NCBI GenBank assembly: GCA_009667805.1
Contig: RXON01001583.1
Span: 16,154 to 80,153, forward strand
Source of the DNA: Leptobrachium leishanense
Lineage: Eukaryota > Chordata > Amphibia > Anura > Megophryidae
Length of the DNA: 64,000 bases
Direction of reading: 5' to 3'
Below, piece by piece: positions 1 through 12,715 of this stretch. Both the position numbers and the translations under genes were made by a program. Positions within the stretch are counted from its first letter, which is position 1; each line of letters begins with the position of its first letter. The notes below the pieces were generated by a model that saw only the letters and a list, made by a program, of their open reading frames with translations, searched no databases and was not told the DNA's origin.

Positions 1-1980
1 CTCCATCCCTGTTCTTATATTAAACCACACTGACTGGTGATCACTAGATCCCAAATTTTCACCTACAACCACGTCTGATACCAAACCTACATTTGTGAGT
101 ATTAAATCCAATATGGCCTCTTTACGGGTCGGCTCCTCAACTACTTGTGTTAGAGATAATCCCAGTAGGGAGTTTAGAATATTTGTACTCCTGGTGCACC
201 CAGCTATTTTGGTTTTCCAGTTCATATCAGGAAGATTAAAGTACCCCATGATAATAACTTCCCCCTTCATTGCCATTTTGGCTATTTCCTCAACAGCAGA
301 TTATCTAGCTCTTCTACTCAGTGGCGTAGCGTGGATTGTCAGCGCCCGGGGCAGGGCATGAATAAATGCGCCCCCCCCTCCACCAACCTGTGGACTGGTT
401 AGCACGCCTTGATTCCCAGTGATTGCAGGTACCTTGGACAGGGCTGGTGCAAGATTTTTTTGTCTACATAGACAACAATGTATTTTTCTAACCCCCCCAT
501 CCCAATATCTTCCACAACAATAAAGTCAAGCTTATTCACACTGAGTGTGAATTACTGTGAGTTTTATTGCTGTGGAGCTCTGTATACACTCATACACACC
601 ACACAGTAGGGTGAGTTTTATTGCTGTGATATAGTAATGTGTGGTGTGTATGCGCATATCCATAGCAATAAAACTCACAATAATGTGTAGTGTGTATGCA
701 TGTCAGAGCTCCACAGCATTGATACTTTAAAATAATTATAGGTTAATGCAAATTATATATTAAAACACATTTAAATAACACATTTATTCATATGTATTTT
801 ATTTTTTAATATTAAATTATACATGAAAGTAATTATTTTAAATTTTTTATAAATAAATTATATAATAAAATACACTAATATTTAAAAGTATTAAACTTAT
901 TAAAAAGATGTACAGGTTAAAAAATATTAAAATACATTGACCATTAAAATATGTATTACTCTATTAATAAATAACCCTTAATAACCAATAAGCATGCCAT
1001 ATCATAAATTAATGTGGCATGTTCATTAAAAGGAGATAATATGGAAGGTGAGAGATGGAGGGCAGGTTTCAGAATGTTTCTGTTGACCCCATACCGAGGA
1101 GACAGAGTGGGGGGGGCACAGACCCTGCAGCTTAACTGTCACTGAGAAGAGGAAATGCAGACAGGAGAGCAGGAAGTAAAACCTAGGGACAATAGTGAGA
1201 TGTCCAGGAGAGAGAGGGTTAAAGTGAAGCATTTACGGGACAAAGTAAAACTCACACTGTCAGGCCTGCTCCTCCATGGATCTCTTTCTCTCTGGTCCCT
1301 TGCTGCAGTGTGTGCCCAGCCTCCTCCTCAGCAGAGCCCAACACGTGTGCAGGGACAGGATGACAATGGAGATTGTGAGGAGGAGCCAGATCCGGAAGCC
1401 CTGTGTTCCTCACTCATCCTGCACAGCGGGGTAAGCAGCACTTGGGACATTCTGTGCATGTTGTGCCTCCGCTGTGCAGAGGGGAGGGGGCGGAGGCGCA
1501 GTGTGAAGCACAGCAGTAAGAATGCTCTGTCCGTCTCCTCCCTGCCAGACTCAGCGGACTATGCTGTGGACACCTTGTCAAGCTGATCCCTGCTGCTGGG
1601 AACTATTAGGGGCGCAAATTTCTCTTGAAATTATGCGCCCCCTGAGAAAATTGCGCCCGGGGCCACGGCCCCCCCAGCACCCCCCACGCTACGCCACTGC
1701 TTCTACTTGTCCAGGGGGTCTATAGATCACACCTACACGAGCTACTGTATGATTGCCAAATGTTAGTGTAACCCAAACTGACTCTATGTTCACCTCGCTC
1801 ACTTTTATTTGGTTCGCGTTTATGTTGTTTTTCACATACAGGGCCACTCCTCCTCCTTTCCTACCTTCTCTGTCTTTTCTATATAAAGAGTACCCCGCTA
1901 TTGTTATGTCCCAGTTATTTTTCTCACTGAACCATGTCTCAGTAACTGCCACTAAATCTACTTTTTCAGCTGCCATCATT
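1..1980 (-). pseudogene. LINE-A ORF2 endonuclease domain, split by hAT-1
   Basis: The protein is the APE-type endonuclease that nicks target DNA during LINE retrotransposition. Reading from 1980 to 1708 it shows AEKVDLVAVTETWF, then GYSLYRKDR, GRKGGGVALYVK and VGVIYRPP. After the hAT-1 insertion the frame resumes at about 310 and continues to position 1 with MGYFNLPDMNW, TQVVEEPTRKEAILDLILTN and the end motif SSDHQSVWF. These correspond to the family's conserved E, the (G)DFN-type strand (here GYFN, so the catalytic Asp position looks mutated) and the terminal SDH. The downstream RT lies outside the window. The domain assignment is firm; the exact clade (CR1 or Rex1) is not. Confidence 0.82.
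319..1699. mobile_element. hAT-1, non-autonomous hAT transposon
   Basis: A 1381-bp element ends in inverted repeats beginning CAGTGGCGTAGCGTG and is flanked by an exact 8-bp duplication, CTTCTACT (311-318 and 1700-1707). An 8-bp TSD with a CAGTGGCG-type terminus marks the hAT superfamily. It interrupts the LINE-A endonuclease. The interior is AT-rich (730-1020). It carries an open frame at 1155-1586 with no recognisable domain, which I do not regard as a gene. A CACTCA/TGTGTGGTGTGTATG-rich stretch (540-720) resembles 30870-30950 inside hAT-B. Confidence 0.92.
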
Positions 1981-2118
1981 GATTTTGTTGACTAAACTGC
2001 GAGCATTTATAGACACGACTCTGAGCTTGTCATTTTTTACCCCGCATGTTGCTTGCACCCTCCGATTTAGTTTTGGGGGACAATCGGGCAGATTGTTTTT
2101 TACCCTTTTGTCCCCCTC

Positions 2119-2914
2119 CTAGTTTAAATATTCCTTTGTGAAACCTTTTAACTTCTCACTGAGGACATATGTTCCCCTATGAGTAAGATGCAAACCATCT
2201 TTTTTATACAGTTCCTTTCTGCTCCAATTAGAGCTATCATGGGACACAAAGCCAAATCCTTGCTCCCGACACCATTCCCGAAGCCACAAATTAAATTCCC
2301 TATTGTGCATCTGCCTATCTTGAATGTTATGCACAGGCAAAACTTCAGAGAATGACACAGTGGACACAATCTGCTGTATTTCACCTCCAAGAACACAAAA
2401 ATCTTCCTTAATCTCAGAAACCTAATTGCTAGCCAAGTCATTTGTCCCTAGATGGACTAGAATGTCCTCTTCCCCTTGCTGCTTTGCTTGTTTGACAATA
2501 TTGAGAATACGTCTCTTGCTACGAGCAGTAGCCCCAGGAACACATCTCACCAAACCACTACTCTCCAGCTCAACACCTCTTATGATAGAATCACCCAGTA
2601 ACAATTGCATTCTATCGAGTCCCACCTTTTCCTTTTTGTCCTTGTTTGCAGTCCTGCATACTTTAGGCATAGGGGATGGTGGTTTCTCAACTATGGTGTC
2701 TGAGCCTACATCCGTCTTACCACTACACTCTGAAAGTGCTCAAAGAATTAAGAAGAGCCACAGACTGTGGGACATGCCTTCTATCCACAACTCTAAGTCT
2801 ATCAGATCCTACAGTTGTCCATCTGCCGCTCCTAGGAGGCCTCTGTGGCAGTGGCTTTGTAACAGTCATAGCCTGAGCTTGTCTAACAGACAACAGCACA
2901 CTCCAAACCTCCAA
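2119..2914 (-). pseudogene. LINE-A ORF1, SGNH/GDSL esterase-like domain
   Basis: Two or three minus-strand frames together encode an ORF1p with an SGNH-hydrolase fold. The upstream segment (2914-2723) is basic and low in structure. After a frameshift near 2700 come LLLGDSIIRGVE (GDS, nucleophile block), ILVHLGTNDLASN (GTND, block III) and, near the 3' end, KDGLHLTHRG (DxxH, the Asp-His pair). These three motifs in this order are the catalytic blocks of the esterase-like ORF1 known in CR1-group LINEs. The role of the esterase in retrotransposition is not settled. Internal stops and frame changes make it a pseudogene. Confidence 0.8.
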
Positions 2915-3066
2915 AAATTGGATCTAAAAACAAATGCATGACAGCTCTTACACTTGACCAAGCCTGCCATTATAAAAGAATGGATTTAAAACCAGCAAAT
3001 CTTACCTTTTTGTAGGTTTTCTACCTCCTGTCTAACCTCAGACTACCTCCAGAGTATCTCCAGAAA

Positions 3067-3639
3067 ATCTCTAAGTGCTCACTTTGAAGACTTGCACTTA
3101 GAAGGCTTCACAAGCTCAATCAGACAAGCTAATATCCCCAAGCTTTATATAGTCACCTAAGTACACCTCCCCCAGCAAGGCGTGGACAAGCTAAACCTCT
3201 TAGCAAATAGCACCCAATTGATTCCAATTCTATGCTACTCAGTATGAAAATGAGTCACCAGCCTAACCTAATTTACTCACCAGACCTAACTTAAAACCTT
3301 AAGATGAATAGAAAAGATCTGTTTGAAACAAAAATCATAATCACTCACCAGAAGATCTCTAAGTGCTCACTTTGAAGCCTTGCACTTAGAAGGCTTCACA
3401 AGCTCAACTAGACAAGCTAATATCCCCAAGCTTTATATAGTCACCTAAGTACACCTCCCCCAGCAAGGCGTGGACAAGCTAAACTTCTTAGCAAATAGCA
3501 CCCAATTGATTCCAATTCTATGCTAATCAGTATGAAAATGAGTCACCAGCCTAACCTAATTTACTCACCAGACCTAACTTAAAACCTTAAGATGAATAGA
3601 AAAGATCTGTTTGAAACAAAAATCAAAATCCCTCACCAG
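3067..3639 (-). repeat. 288-bp LINE-A 5' monomers, units 1 and 2
   Basis: Two head-to-tail units start at 3067 and 3355 (period exactly 288 bp, anchor ATCTCTAAGTGCTC). They lie just upstream of LINE-A ORF1 on the minus strand. The array is broken by hAT-A at 3640 and resumes at 14039 with the same phase and period. Tandem 5' monomers act as promoters in some LINEs, so a promoter role is inferred here. Confidence 0.85.
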
Positions 3640-4032
3640 TAGGGATGAGCCGAACACCCCCCCGAGTTCGGTTCGAGCCCGAACACGAACTTCCCATATG
3701 TTCGGGTCCGAACCCGAACCCGAACCCAATGCAAGTCAATGGGCCTGAAAATTTGGTTTTTAGAGTGCCCTCCAAGAGGGCAAATATGCTAGATATTTGC
3801 CATAAAAGGTGTATGGGGGTCCGGGTAGTGCACTGGGGGACAGGAAACAAGGACAAAAAGTTTTTAAAAAAAATCATTTTTAAAGGGACAGTGAGTTTTC
3901 CATGAAATAAGGGTTAAAAATAAAAATGAAAAATTCCTTCACATATCGTGCCTAGGAGGTCCCATAACCTGCCGTGAAGTGGCAGATTTCTAGGATGTAT
4001 AGAAACACTTAAAAACAAAAAAATTTACGTTT

Positions 4033-5577
4033 CATTTATTTGCTTATCTCTGCTCTAGACACTCTTGCTCCTCTTCGACTCTGTAAGGCCCCACGCCGCC
4101 AGCTTCAGCCCTGGCACACCCTCCAGACTCGCTACCTGCAAAGATGCTCCCGCACTGCAGAACGTGCCTGGAGGAAATCCCGCTCTGAAGCTGATTTTGT
4201 TCACTTCAAGTTTATTCTCCGGTCATACACCTCTGCCCTCCACTTGGCCAAACAATCCTTCTTCTCATCTCTTATATCTACGCTGTCCTCCAACCCTAAA
4301 CAGCTCTGGTCCACCTTCAACACCCTCCTCTACCCACCTGCACCTCCCCCCACAGCTGCCTTCAGCGCTCAAGACCTGGCAGACTACTTCCTCAGTAAAA
4401 CTCTAACTATCAGAAGTAACATCCCAACACAAGATAGTTATCTGCCACTTCCACTCCCACGGGTCCCTCTGCCACCCTCTGCCGCTTCCTCCCAGCCACT
4501 GAGGAGGAAGTCAATTCCTTATTGTCCTCCTCACATCTCACCACGTGCCCTCTCGACCCCATTCCCTCACATCTAATTCCTCCTCTCTCCTCCTCCCTCA
4601 CCCCTGCTCTCACACACATCTTCAACCTATCTCTCTCCACTGGCTCCTTTCCATCCGCCTTCAAACACGTGCTAGTTACCCCTTTACTAAAGAAAACCAT
4701 CCCTAGATCCCAACTCTCCATCCAATTACCGCCCTGTATCCCTGCTTCCCTTCACATCAAAGCTCTTAGAAAAACTAGTCTTCAACTGCCTCTCCCTCTT
4801 CCTGTCCTCCAATTCCCTACTTGACCCCCTGCAATCTGGCTTCCGTCCCCTACACTCAACTGAAACTGCCCTCACCAAAGTCACCAACGACCTCCTAACT
4901 GCTAAAAAACACGGCCACTATTCTATTCTCATCCTGCTTGACCTCTCGGCTGCTTTTGACACTGTTGACCACCCCCTCCTTCTACAGACCCTCAACTCTC
5001 TGGCGTCTCGGTGACACTGCACTTGCTTGGGTTGACTCCTATTTATCCAACAGGTCCTTCTGTGTGTCCTTTGCTGGTAACTCCTCCTCCTCATTGCCTC
5101 TATTCTTTGGTGTACCCCACTACCTGTCCTCACTAATCACCAAATACACCCCAGCCCGCTCCCTAAGGTCAAACAGTGACCTGCACCTAGCTTCTCCCCG
5201 CATCACTTCTTCCCATGATAGACTGCAGGATTTCTCACGCGCAGCCCCCACTCTCTGGAACGCTCTCCCTTGTACTGTCAGACTTTCCCCCTAACTTCTC
5301 TTCCTTCAAACGCTCCCTGAAAACATTCCTATTTAGGGAAGCCTACCACCCAACTCACTGACGCAACCATCAATCACTCTCACCTTACAGTCCTCTCCTC
5401 CTGTTTCCAACCCCAATCCTCCCAGATTGTGAGTTCCTACGGGAATAGGGCCCTCATCTCCTCCTGTGCTGTTTGTCAAATGTTGTTCTATGTATTGTAA
5501 CCCTGTCTATACTGTGCTTATTGTACAGCGCTGCGGAATATGCTGGCGCTTTAATAAATAAAGAATAATAATAATAA
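4033..5577 (+). mobile_element. L2-A, L2-clade LINE, 5'-truncated and internally deleted
   Basis: The sequence encodes the region upstream of and into the reverse transcriptase (LISALDTLAPLR, then [25 protein letters not shown] and [14 protein letters not shown]). It then jumps at about 5112 to the C-terminal end (RLQDFSRAAPTLWNALP). Against L2-B, about 0.7 kb is missing at that junction, removing the YADD active-site region. The 3' end is L2-like: a TACAGCGCTGCGGAATATG block followed by AATAAA and an (AAT)n tail. It lies within hAT-A; a possible short TSD is TTCAT. Confidence 0.85.
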
Positions 5578-5789
5578 TTCATATGACGGTAAATGCTTTT
5601 CCTTTAATCTATCCATAAACAACTGCTTGGGGCGGCAGTCTGTATGAAAAGAGGAGACATTTTCGTACACGCAGAAAAAGTTTACTGATTTTTTTGGCTA
5701 AATTATTGTGAAACTTATGCAGGCTTTGGATGAAAGTAACAATAGGTGCTTCAAAATTGGTCCTTTAGCATCCCCAACAGTGCCATCAC

Positions 5790-6480
5790 ACCGTAACCCC
5801 TCTGAGGAATATGAATCTGATACAGGCGTCAGTGACAGTGCACCCAAAATTGTGCTTTTGGTGCCAGGCCTGCAAGTACTATCATACAGTAACCCCTCTG
5901 TGGTATTGTGGAAGAATGCAGGGGTGGACTTTGCGGTCCTATATTAAAAAAGATATGCATCTGGTTAAGGCGTCAGTGCACCCAGATATTCTGCCTTTGG
6001 TGCAAGACTGCCAGGCCAGCAAGTATCATCATAAAGTAACCCCTCTGTAGTATTGTGGAAGAATGAAGGGGTGGACCATGTGGTCCTATATTGAAAAGAT
6101 ATGATTCTGGTCAAGTCGTCAGTGCACCCAGATATTGTCCTTTTGGTGCCAGGCCAGCAAGTATCATCATACAGTAACCCCTCTGTAGCATTTTGGAAGA
6201 ATGCAGGGGTGGACCATGTGGTCCTATATTGAAAAGATATGATTCTGGTCAAGGCGTCAGTGCACCCAGATATTGTGCTTTTGGTGCCAGGCCTGCAAGT
6301 GCCATCATAATACAGTAACCCCACTGTGGTATTGTGGAAGAGTGCAGGGTTGGACCCTGCAGTTCAAAAAATTAAAATGATATAAATCTGGCACAGGCGT
6401 CAGTGCAGCCAAATATTATGCCTTTCATGGCGGCAAGTGCCTTCACACCGTAACCCTTTTGTGGTATTATGGAAGAGTTC
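5790..6480. repeat. about 140-bp tandem repeat in hAT-A
   Basis: Six imperfect units can be anchored on GTAACCCCTCTG or close variants at 5793, 5889, 6036, 6174, 6314 and 6450 (spacings 96, 147, 138, 140 and 136). Each carries a GGCGTCAGTGCACCCA block. A shorter version occurs at the same place in hAT-2 (39520-39690), so the repeat belongs to the hAT family rather than being a separate insertion. It lies 3' of the transposase. Confidence 0.75.
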
Positions 6481-9400
6481 AGTGCTGGAGGTTTTGTGAA
6501 TGCAGAAGAGGACATCCCCGATCTATTCCATTACTTCAGCATCAGGGGATTGATAGCTGCTGATCCAGGACTGATTCATTTTTATAAATGTTAACCGGTC
6601 TACAGAGTCGGAGGACAGACGCACTCTTTTGTCTGTGACAAAACCTCCAGTGGCACTGAACGTCCTTTCGGAAAGCACGCTAGATGAAGGGTAACCTAGT
6701 AGCTGCATAGCATATTGGCTAAATTCTGGCCAGTGATCCAATCTCAACACCCAGTAAGCCAGTGGATCATCTGCTGGAAAGGTATCCAGGTCTGCCCTTG
6801 CCCCTAGGTAGTCCTGCACCATATGGTGAAGACGCTGGCAATGGGTGCCTACAATTGATGTCCCTGGGCGTCAAGGACTAAAAAAATTTAAAAATGCATC
6901 AGTCAAGCGGCCCTGGCCTTCACCACTATTCCTCTGATCATCCGCAGCCTCAGAAGCACGTGTGTCAGCACTTGGTAAACTACCAGTGCCTGGAAAGGTG
7001 TTACACAAGTGTCGCTTTAGAGCGTCCTCAAGTATTTTCATCCTGTGCTCCCTCTGTGCGGGCAGGATGAGCGCTGCAACTTTACCCTTGTATCGTGGAT
7101 CAAGAAGGGTTGCCAACCAGTAATGATCCCTCTCCTTGATAGCACGAATCCTGGGGTCCTGTAGCAGGCTTTGCATCATTAGGGAGCCCATGCAGCATAG
7201 GTTGGAGGTGGCATTAGCTTCTGAGTCTTCCTGGTCAATGAAGATGACCATATTGTGCACTTCCTCCTCCCAGTCACGCACTAGCCCTTGTGTTTCTGGG
7301 CACATGAAACCCTCCCTTGAGGAATCCCCACCTTCAATGCCCCCACTACTTAAATATTCCTCCTCCTCCTCATCCTCCTCCTGTCTGATCTGAGTAGGAC
7401 CCGCTGGAATGCTGTCTACGGAAAGACTGGGGCCTTGAGAGCTAGGGCAGGCCTCCTCTTCCTCCCGCTGCTCTGCCTCTAGAGCCACATCTATAATTCC
7501 ACCCGCAGAGTGTGCTTCAGCAGGAACACTAAAGGAATTGTGTCACTGATGCATGCACTGTCCCTGCTCACCATCCTCGTTGCCTCCTCAAATGGTGATA
7601 GTACAGTGCATGCATCCTTGATCATCAGCCACTGCGGGGGGGAAAAAAAACAAGTTGGCCTGAACCTGTCCTTGAGCCATACTCACACAGGTACTCGTTG
7701 AGGGCCCTCTGCTGCTTGTGCAGACGCTGCAGCATTGCTAATGTCGAGTTCCACCTGGTGGGCATGTCACAGATCAGACGGTTTGTGGGACGGTGGAATT
7801 CTCTTTGAATTTCTGCCAGGCGAACGCATGCTGGGAATGACTGTCTGAAGTGGCTGCAGACTTTTCTGGCCTGGATGAGAAGCTCTGGCAGCCCTGGGTA
7901 CTTGGTTAGGAAACGCTGTACCACCAGATTTAGGACGTGTGCTAGGCATGGTACATGCGTCAAATTACCCTTGCGTAGGGCGGAGAGAAGGTTGCTGCCA
8001 TTATCGCAGACGATCATTCCCAGCTCAAACTGGCGTGGTTTTAACCATCACTGCACCTGCCCCCGCAGAGCTGACAGAATTTCTGGCCCGGTGTGGCTCC
8101 TGTCCCCTAAACATACCAGCTCAAGCACAGTATGGCATCTTTTTGCTTGAGCCATTGCGTAGACCCTGTCAGGTGTCGGTTTATCTGCCACTTCGCCAGA
8201 GACAGAGAAGGAGGAGGAGGAGGAAGAGGTGGTGGTGGTGGAGCAGACAGACCTCATACAAGCAGCTTTCTGGAGGCGTGGTGGATGAACAAGCTCCAGC
8301 ACAGAGCCCCATCTTGGATCCCTCCCAGCTGCAATCAGAGTTACCCAGTGTGCCGTGAAGGAAATGTAATGACCCTGTCCATACTTGATGGACCACGTGT
8401 CTAAAGTCACATGCACCTTGCTACTGACTGCCTTTCCCAATGACTGGATAACATTGTCTTCCACGTGCTGGTATAGTGCTGGAATGGCCTTGCGTGAAAA
8501 GTAATGGCGTTTTGGAACCTGCCACTGTGGTACAGCACATTCAGCAAATTCACAGAAGGGAGCAGAGGCCACCAGCTGGAAAGGCAGCAGCTGCACTTGC
8601 GAGTAATTTTGCTAAGCTGGCATTTAGACGCTGTGCTTGGGGATGGTTGGGACTATATTTTTTATTTCGCTGCAGCAGCTGCGGCAACGTAATCTGACTG
8701 CGTAAATATTCAGATACTGGGATGATGTCACATTGTGAGGAAGGAGCTGGTACATCCATTACTGTAGCATCATCCCTGTCATTGGAGGTTGTAGTTAATG
8801 ACAATGGCAGGACATACAGTGGGGGTAGAGACAGATGAGGAGGAGGACCTACGCAAAGTTTTGCGCCAACGGGATGTGTGGCACTTGTTCATATGTCGCC
8901 TCAAGCACGTGGTACCCAAGTGTCCGGTATCTTTCCCACGCTTAAGCCTCATCTGACATAGATTACAAATAGCAACGCTGCGCTCTACTGCACATTTCTT
9001 AAAGAACTCCCAGACAACAGAGTTCCTGCATGTGTTCTTTGAGACAACAGCGCTCTGCACCGCAGCAGCTCTGACATGTGATGCCTTGGACTGGCTAGTG
9101 CTGCGGTTTGTCACAGAGGATGTTGTGCCTCGTGTTTGCTGTGCCTCCTCCTCCCCCTCTTCCTCACTTAATTCCTCTGTTCGATCAGGCACCCAGGTGG
9201 AGTCAGTGACCTCATCATCATTGTCATCTTAATCACCCCCTATCTCCTTGTCACTGGAGCCAACTTGGCAGCATGCTTCAGCTGCTTGGGCAACATGAGC
9301 GCCAGTTATTTGTGTGTCATCACTGGCACCCCCTTCCTCTAGGTTGATTATACTCCCTTCCTCAACCTCAGAGATTGAATCAGAGCACTGTACTTGCTGC

Positions 9401-9788
9401 GCATCCTCAAGCAGCATGTCACTCACATTGTAGTCAAAGAATTCAGCTGACTCCTCCGTGTGTGATAGCGAGGCTACGGCAGGAGTGGCTGTGAACATGG
9501 AGACTGCATTAGATGCTTTGGCAGCTGAGGTGGACTGTAAAGCACTAGAAGCCTTTGGCTGGCAGAGGACTCGGAGGATGAGGATGGCCTGGTTAGCCAA
9601 TCCACCAAGTCCTCTGTATGTTGCTGCTGCTTAAGATGGCCAGCACCAGTTAGAAAGGACAAGCGTGCCCCTGCAGAGGATGCACCACGTCCACCACAAC
9701 CAGTGGCACAGCCTCCCGACACAGGGGCTGCTTGCCCTCTTATCTGTGTCTGGGAGCGTCTGCCTGTCCTTTTTGTTCTTTCAGACAT
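6480..9788 (-). pseudogene. hAT transposase (BED finger, DDE/RNase H-like, hATC), broken
   Basis: This minus-strand transposase for cut-and-paste movement starts at an ATG at 9788 (MSERTKRTGRRSQTQ). In order: a Ser/Glu-rich N-terminal region; a BED-type zinc finger at about 9040-8850 (WEFFKKC, then CNLCQMRLKRG and TTCLRRHMNKCH); the RNase H-like core (KVHVTLDTWS, YISFTAHWV, then VCDNGSNLLSALRKG, CLAHVLNLVVQ and MPTRWNSTLAMLQRL); an acidic insert; and the hATC dimerisation domain at 6820-6540 (DPLAYWVLRLDHWPEFS, SSSVLSERTFSATG and VTDKRVRLS). Length and order fit an animal hAT/ZBED transposase. The frame breaks several times (near 9230, 8780, 8040, 7500 and 6850), so it is not functional. A second, more deleted copy is in hAT-2. 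Confidence 0.9.
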
Positions 9789-9869
9789 GGTGAGTGATAT
9801 ATAGATTAATATATACAGAACTCTGATTCAACTCTGGTATTAAGATTTAAAGAACTCTGGTATAACTCA

Positions 9870-11359
9870 GTGAGACACACTGATAGCTGGCAGCAAGTGA
9901 CAAGACACAGATCACCTCAATTCACAAATGTTTTAAAGAAATTAGTGAGCCCCAAAATACTGCATGGTACTGGATGTGTGACAAGACACAGATCACCTCA
10001 ATTCATAAATGTTTTAAAGAAATTAGTGAGCCCCAAAATACTGGGTGGTACTGGATGTGTGACAAGACACAGAACACCTCAATTCACAAATGTTTTGTAG
10101 AAATTAGTGAGCCCCAAAATACTGCGTGGTACTGGATGTGTGACAAGACACAGATCACCTCAATTCACAAATGTTTTAAAGAAATTAGTGAGCCCCAAAA
10201 AAACTTGCTGGCTGTGTGACAAGACACAGAAGATCACCTCAATTCACAAATGTTTTGTAGAAATTAGTGAGCCCCAAAATACTGCGTGGTACTGGATGTG
10301 TGACAAGACACAGATCACCTCAATTCACAAATGTTTTGTAGAAATTAGTGAGCCCCAAAATACTGTGTGGTACTGGAGGTGTGACAAGACACAGATCACC
10401 TCAATTCACAAATGTTTTGTAGAAATTAGTGAGCCCCAAAATACTGTGTGGTACTGGAGGTGTGACAAGACACAGATCACCTCATTTCACAAATGTTTTG
10501 TAGAAATTTGTGAGCCCCAAAATACTGCGTGGTACTGGATGTGTGACAAGACACAGATCACCTCAATTCACAAATGTTTTAAAGAAATTAGTGACCCCCA
10601 AAAACACTTGCTGGCTGTGTGACAAGACACAGAAGATCACCTCAATTCACAAATGTTTTAAACAAATTAGTGAGCCCCAAAATACTGCATGGTACTGGAT
10701 GTGTGACAAGACACAGATCACCTCAATTCACAAATGTTTTAAAGAAATTAGTGAGCCCCAAAAAAACTTGCTGGCTGTGTGACAAGACACAGAAGATCAC
10801 CTCAATTCACAAATGTTTTGTAGAAATTAGTGAGCCCCAAAATACTGCGTGGTACTGGATGTGTGACAAGACACAGATCAACTCAATTCACAAATGTTTT
10901 GTAGAAATTTGTGAGCCCCAAAATACTGCGTGGTACTGGATGTGTGACAAGACACAGGTCACCTCAATTCACAAATGTTTTAAAGAAATTAGTGAGCCCC
11001 AAAATACTGTGTGGTACTGGATGTGTGACAAGACACAGATCACCTCAATTCACAAATGTTTTAAAGAAATTAGTGAGCCCCAAAATACTGCGTGGTACTG
11101 GATGTGTGACAAGACACAGATCACCTCAATTCACAAATGTTTTAAAGAAATTAGTGAACCCCAAAAAAACTTGTTGGCTGTGTGACAAGACACAGATCAA
11201 CTCAATTCACAAATGTTTTGTAGAAATTTGTGAGCCCCAAAATACTGCGTGGTACTGGATGTGTGACAAGACACAGGTCACCTCAATTCACAAATGTTTT
11301 AAACAAATTAGTGAGCCCCAAAATACTGCATGGTACTGGATGTGTGACAAGACACAGAT
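9870..11359. repeat. 81-bp minisatellite, block 1 (about 19 units)
   Basis: Head-to-tail units begin GTGACAAGACACAGATCACC. The main unit is 81 bp; a shorter variant replaces the TACTGCGTGGTACTGG segment with AAACTTGCTGGCTG (at about 10203, 10606, 10768 and 11169). Identity between units is high, with single-base changes shared by neighbours. Because 81 is a multiple of 3, long frames stay open in more than one register; these are artefacts. The array lies just upstream of the hAT-A transposase start. Confidence 0.95.
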
Positions 11360-12715
11360 TATTATTATTATTTTTCTTTATTTATAAAGCGCCAGCATAT
11401 TCCGCAGCGCTGTACAATAAGCACAGTATAGACAGGGTTACAATACATTGAACAATATTTGATAAACAGTACAGGAGGAGATGAGGGCCCTATCCCCGTT
11501 GGAACTCACAATCTAGGAGGGTTGGAAACAGGAGGAGAGGACTGTAAGGTGAGAGTGATTGATGGTTGTGTCAGTGAGTTGGGTGGTAGGCTTCCCTAAA
11601 TAGGAATGTTTTAAGGGAGCGTTTGAAGGAAGAGAAGTTAGGGGAAAGTCTGACAGTACAAGGGAGAGCGTTCCAGAGAGTGGGGGCTGCGCGTGAGAAA
11701 TCCTGCATTCTATAATGGGAAGAGGTGATGTGGGGAGAAGCTAGGTGCAGGTCACTGTTTGACCTTAGGGAGCGGGCTGGGGTGTATTTGGTGATTAGTG
11801 AGGACAGGTATTGGGGCGCTGAGTTAGTGAGGGTTTTGTAGGTAAGGATAAGGATTTTGAACTTAATTCTGCAGTGGATGGGGAGCCAGTGAAGGGACTC
11901 GCAGAGGGGAGTGGCAGAGACAGAGCGGTGGGTGAGGTGAATTAGCCTGGCGGAGGCGTTCAGGATGGATTGTAGGGGGGAGAGGCGGGACAGAGGGAGG
12001 CCAGATAAGAGACTATTGCAATAGTCGAGTCGGGAGATTACCAGGCGTGTATGAGTTGTTTTGTGGTGACAGCGGTAAGAAATGGCCGAATTCTGGAAAT
12101 ATTACGCAGTTGGTATCGCAGGAGGAGGAAAGAGACTGGATGTGGGGGATGAAGGAAAGAGCAGAGTCAAGTGTAACTCCAAGACAGCGAACTTTGGTTT
12201 TGTTGGGGAGATGGTGATACCCTCCACCGTGATAGAGAAGTCAGGAGGTGGGGAGGCATTGGAGGGAGGAATAAGTAGGAGTTCAGTCTTTGACATGTTG
12301 ATCTTTAGGTGGTGGGAGGCCATCCAGGAGGAGATGCCAACTAAACAGTCACTGACTTTTGAGAGGACAGGGGGAGAGAGATCAGGGGTAGAGAGGTAGA
12401 TCTGAGTGTCATCAGCGTAGAGGTGGTAATTAAAGCCAAAGCTGTTGATGATTTTGCCCAGGGAGGAGGTGTAGATGGAAAAGAGCAGAGGACCAAGGAC
12501 AGAGCCTTGAGGTGCACCAACAGATAGAGGCAATGAAGAGGAGGAGTTACCAGCAAAGGACACACAGAAGGACCTGATGGATAAATAGGAGTCAACCCAA
12601 GCAAGTGCAGTGTCACCGAGACCCAGAGAGTTGAGGGTCTGTAGAAGGCGGGGGTGGTCAACAGTGTCAAAAGCAGCTGAGAGGTCAAGCAGGATGAGAA
12701 TAGAATAGTGGCCGT
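11360..12715 (-). mobile_element. L2-B, L2-clade LINE inserted in the minisatellite
   Basis: This minus-strand, 5'-truncated L2 has an (ATT)n-side 3' tail at 11360 and a 5' break at 12715. It carries [18 protein letters not shown] coding, the RT motifs [14 protein letters not shown] and YADDTQIYL, and the same 3' end as L2-A. It splits the 81-bp array with a possible 3-bp duplication GAT (11357-11359 and 12716-12718). It still contains the segment that L2-A lacks. Frameshifts around 12100 and 12400 inactivate it. Confidence 0.88.

Larger units (their letters stand above)
1..3066 (-). mobile_element. LINE-A, CR1/Rex-type non-LTR retrotransposon (body)
   Basis: This is a minus-strand LINE that runs off the left edge of the window. 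In order it holds a tandem-monomer 5' region (listed separately), an ORF1 with an SGNH-esterase-like domain (2119-2914) and the start of ORF2, an APE-type endonuclease (1-1980). A hAT element at 319-1699 splits the endonuclease. Esterase ORF1 followed by APE endonuclease is the known layout of the CR1/L2/Rex group. The reverse transcriptase would lie beyond the left edge. Several frameshifts show it is dead. Confidence 0.8.

Noticed and set aside
1155..1586. 143-codon open frame in hAT-1
   Set aside because: No domain, no similarity to a transposase, and it lies in a non-autonomous element.
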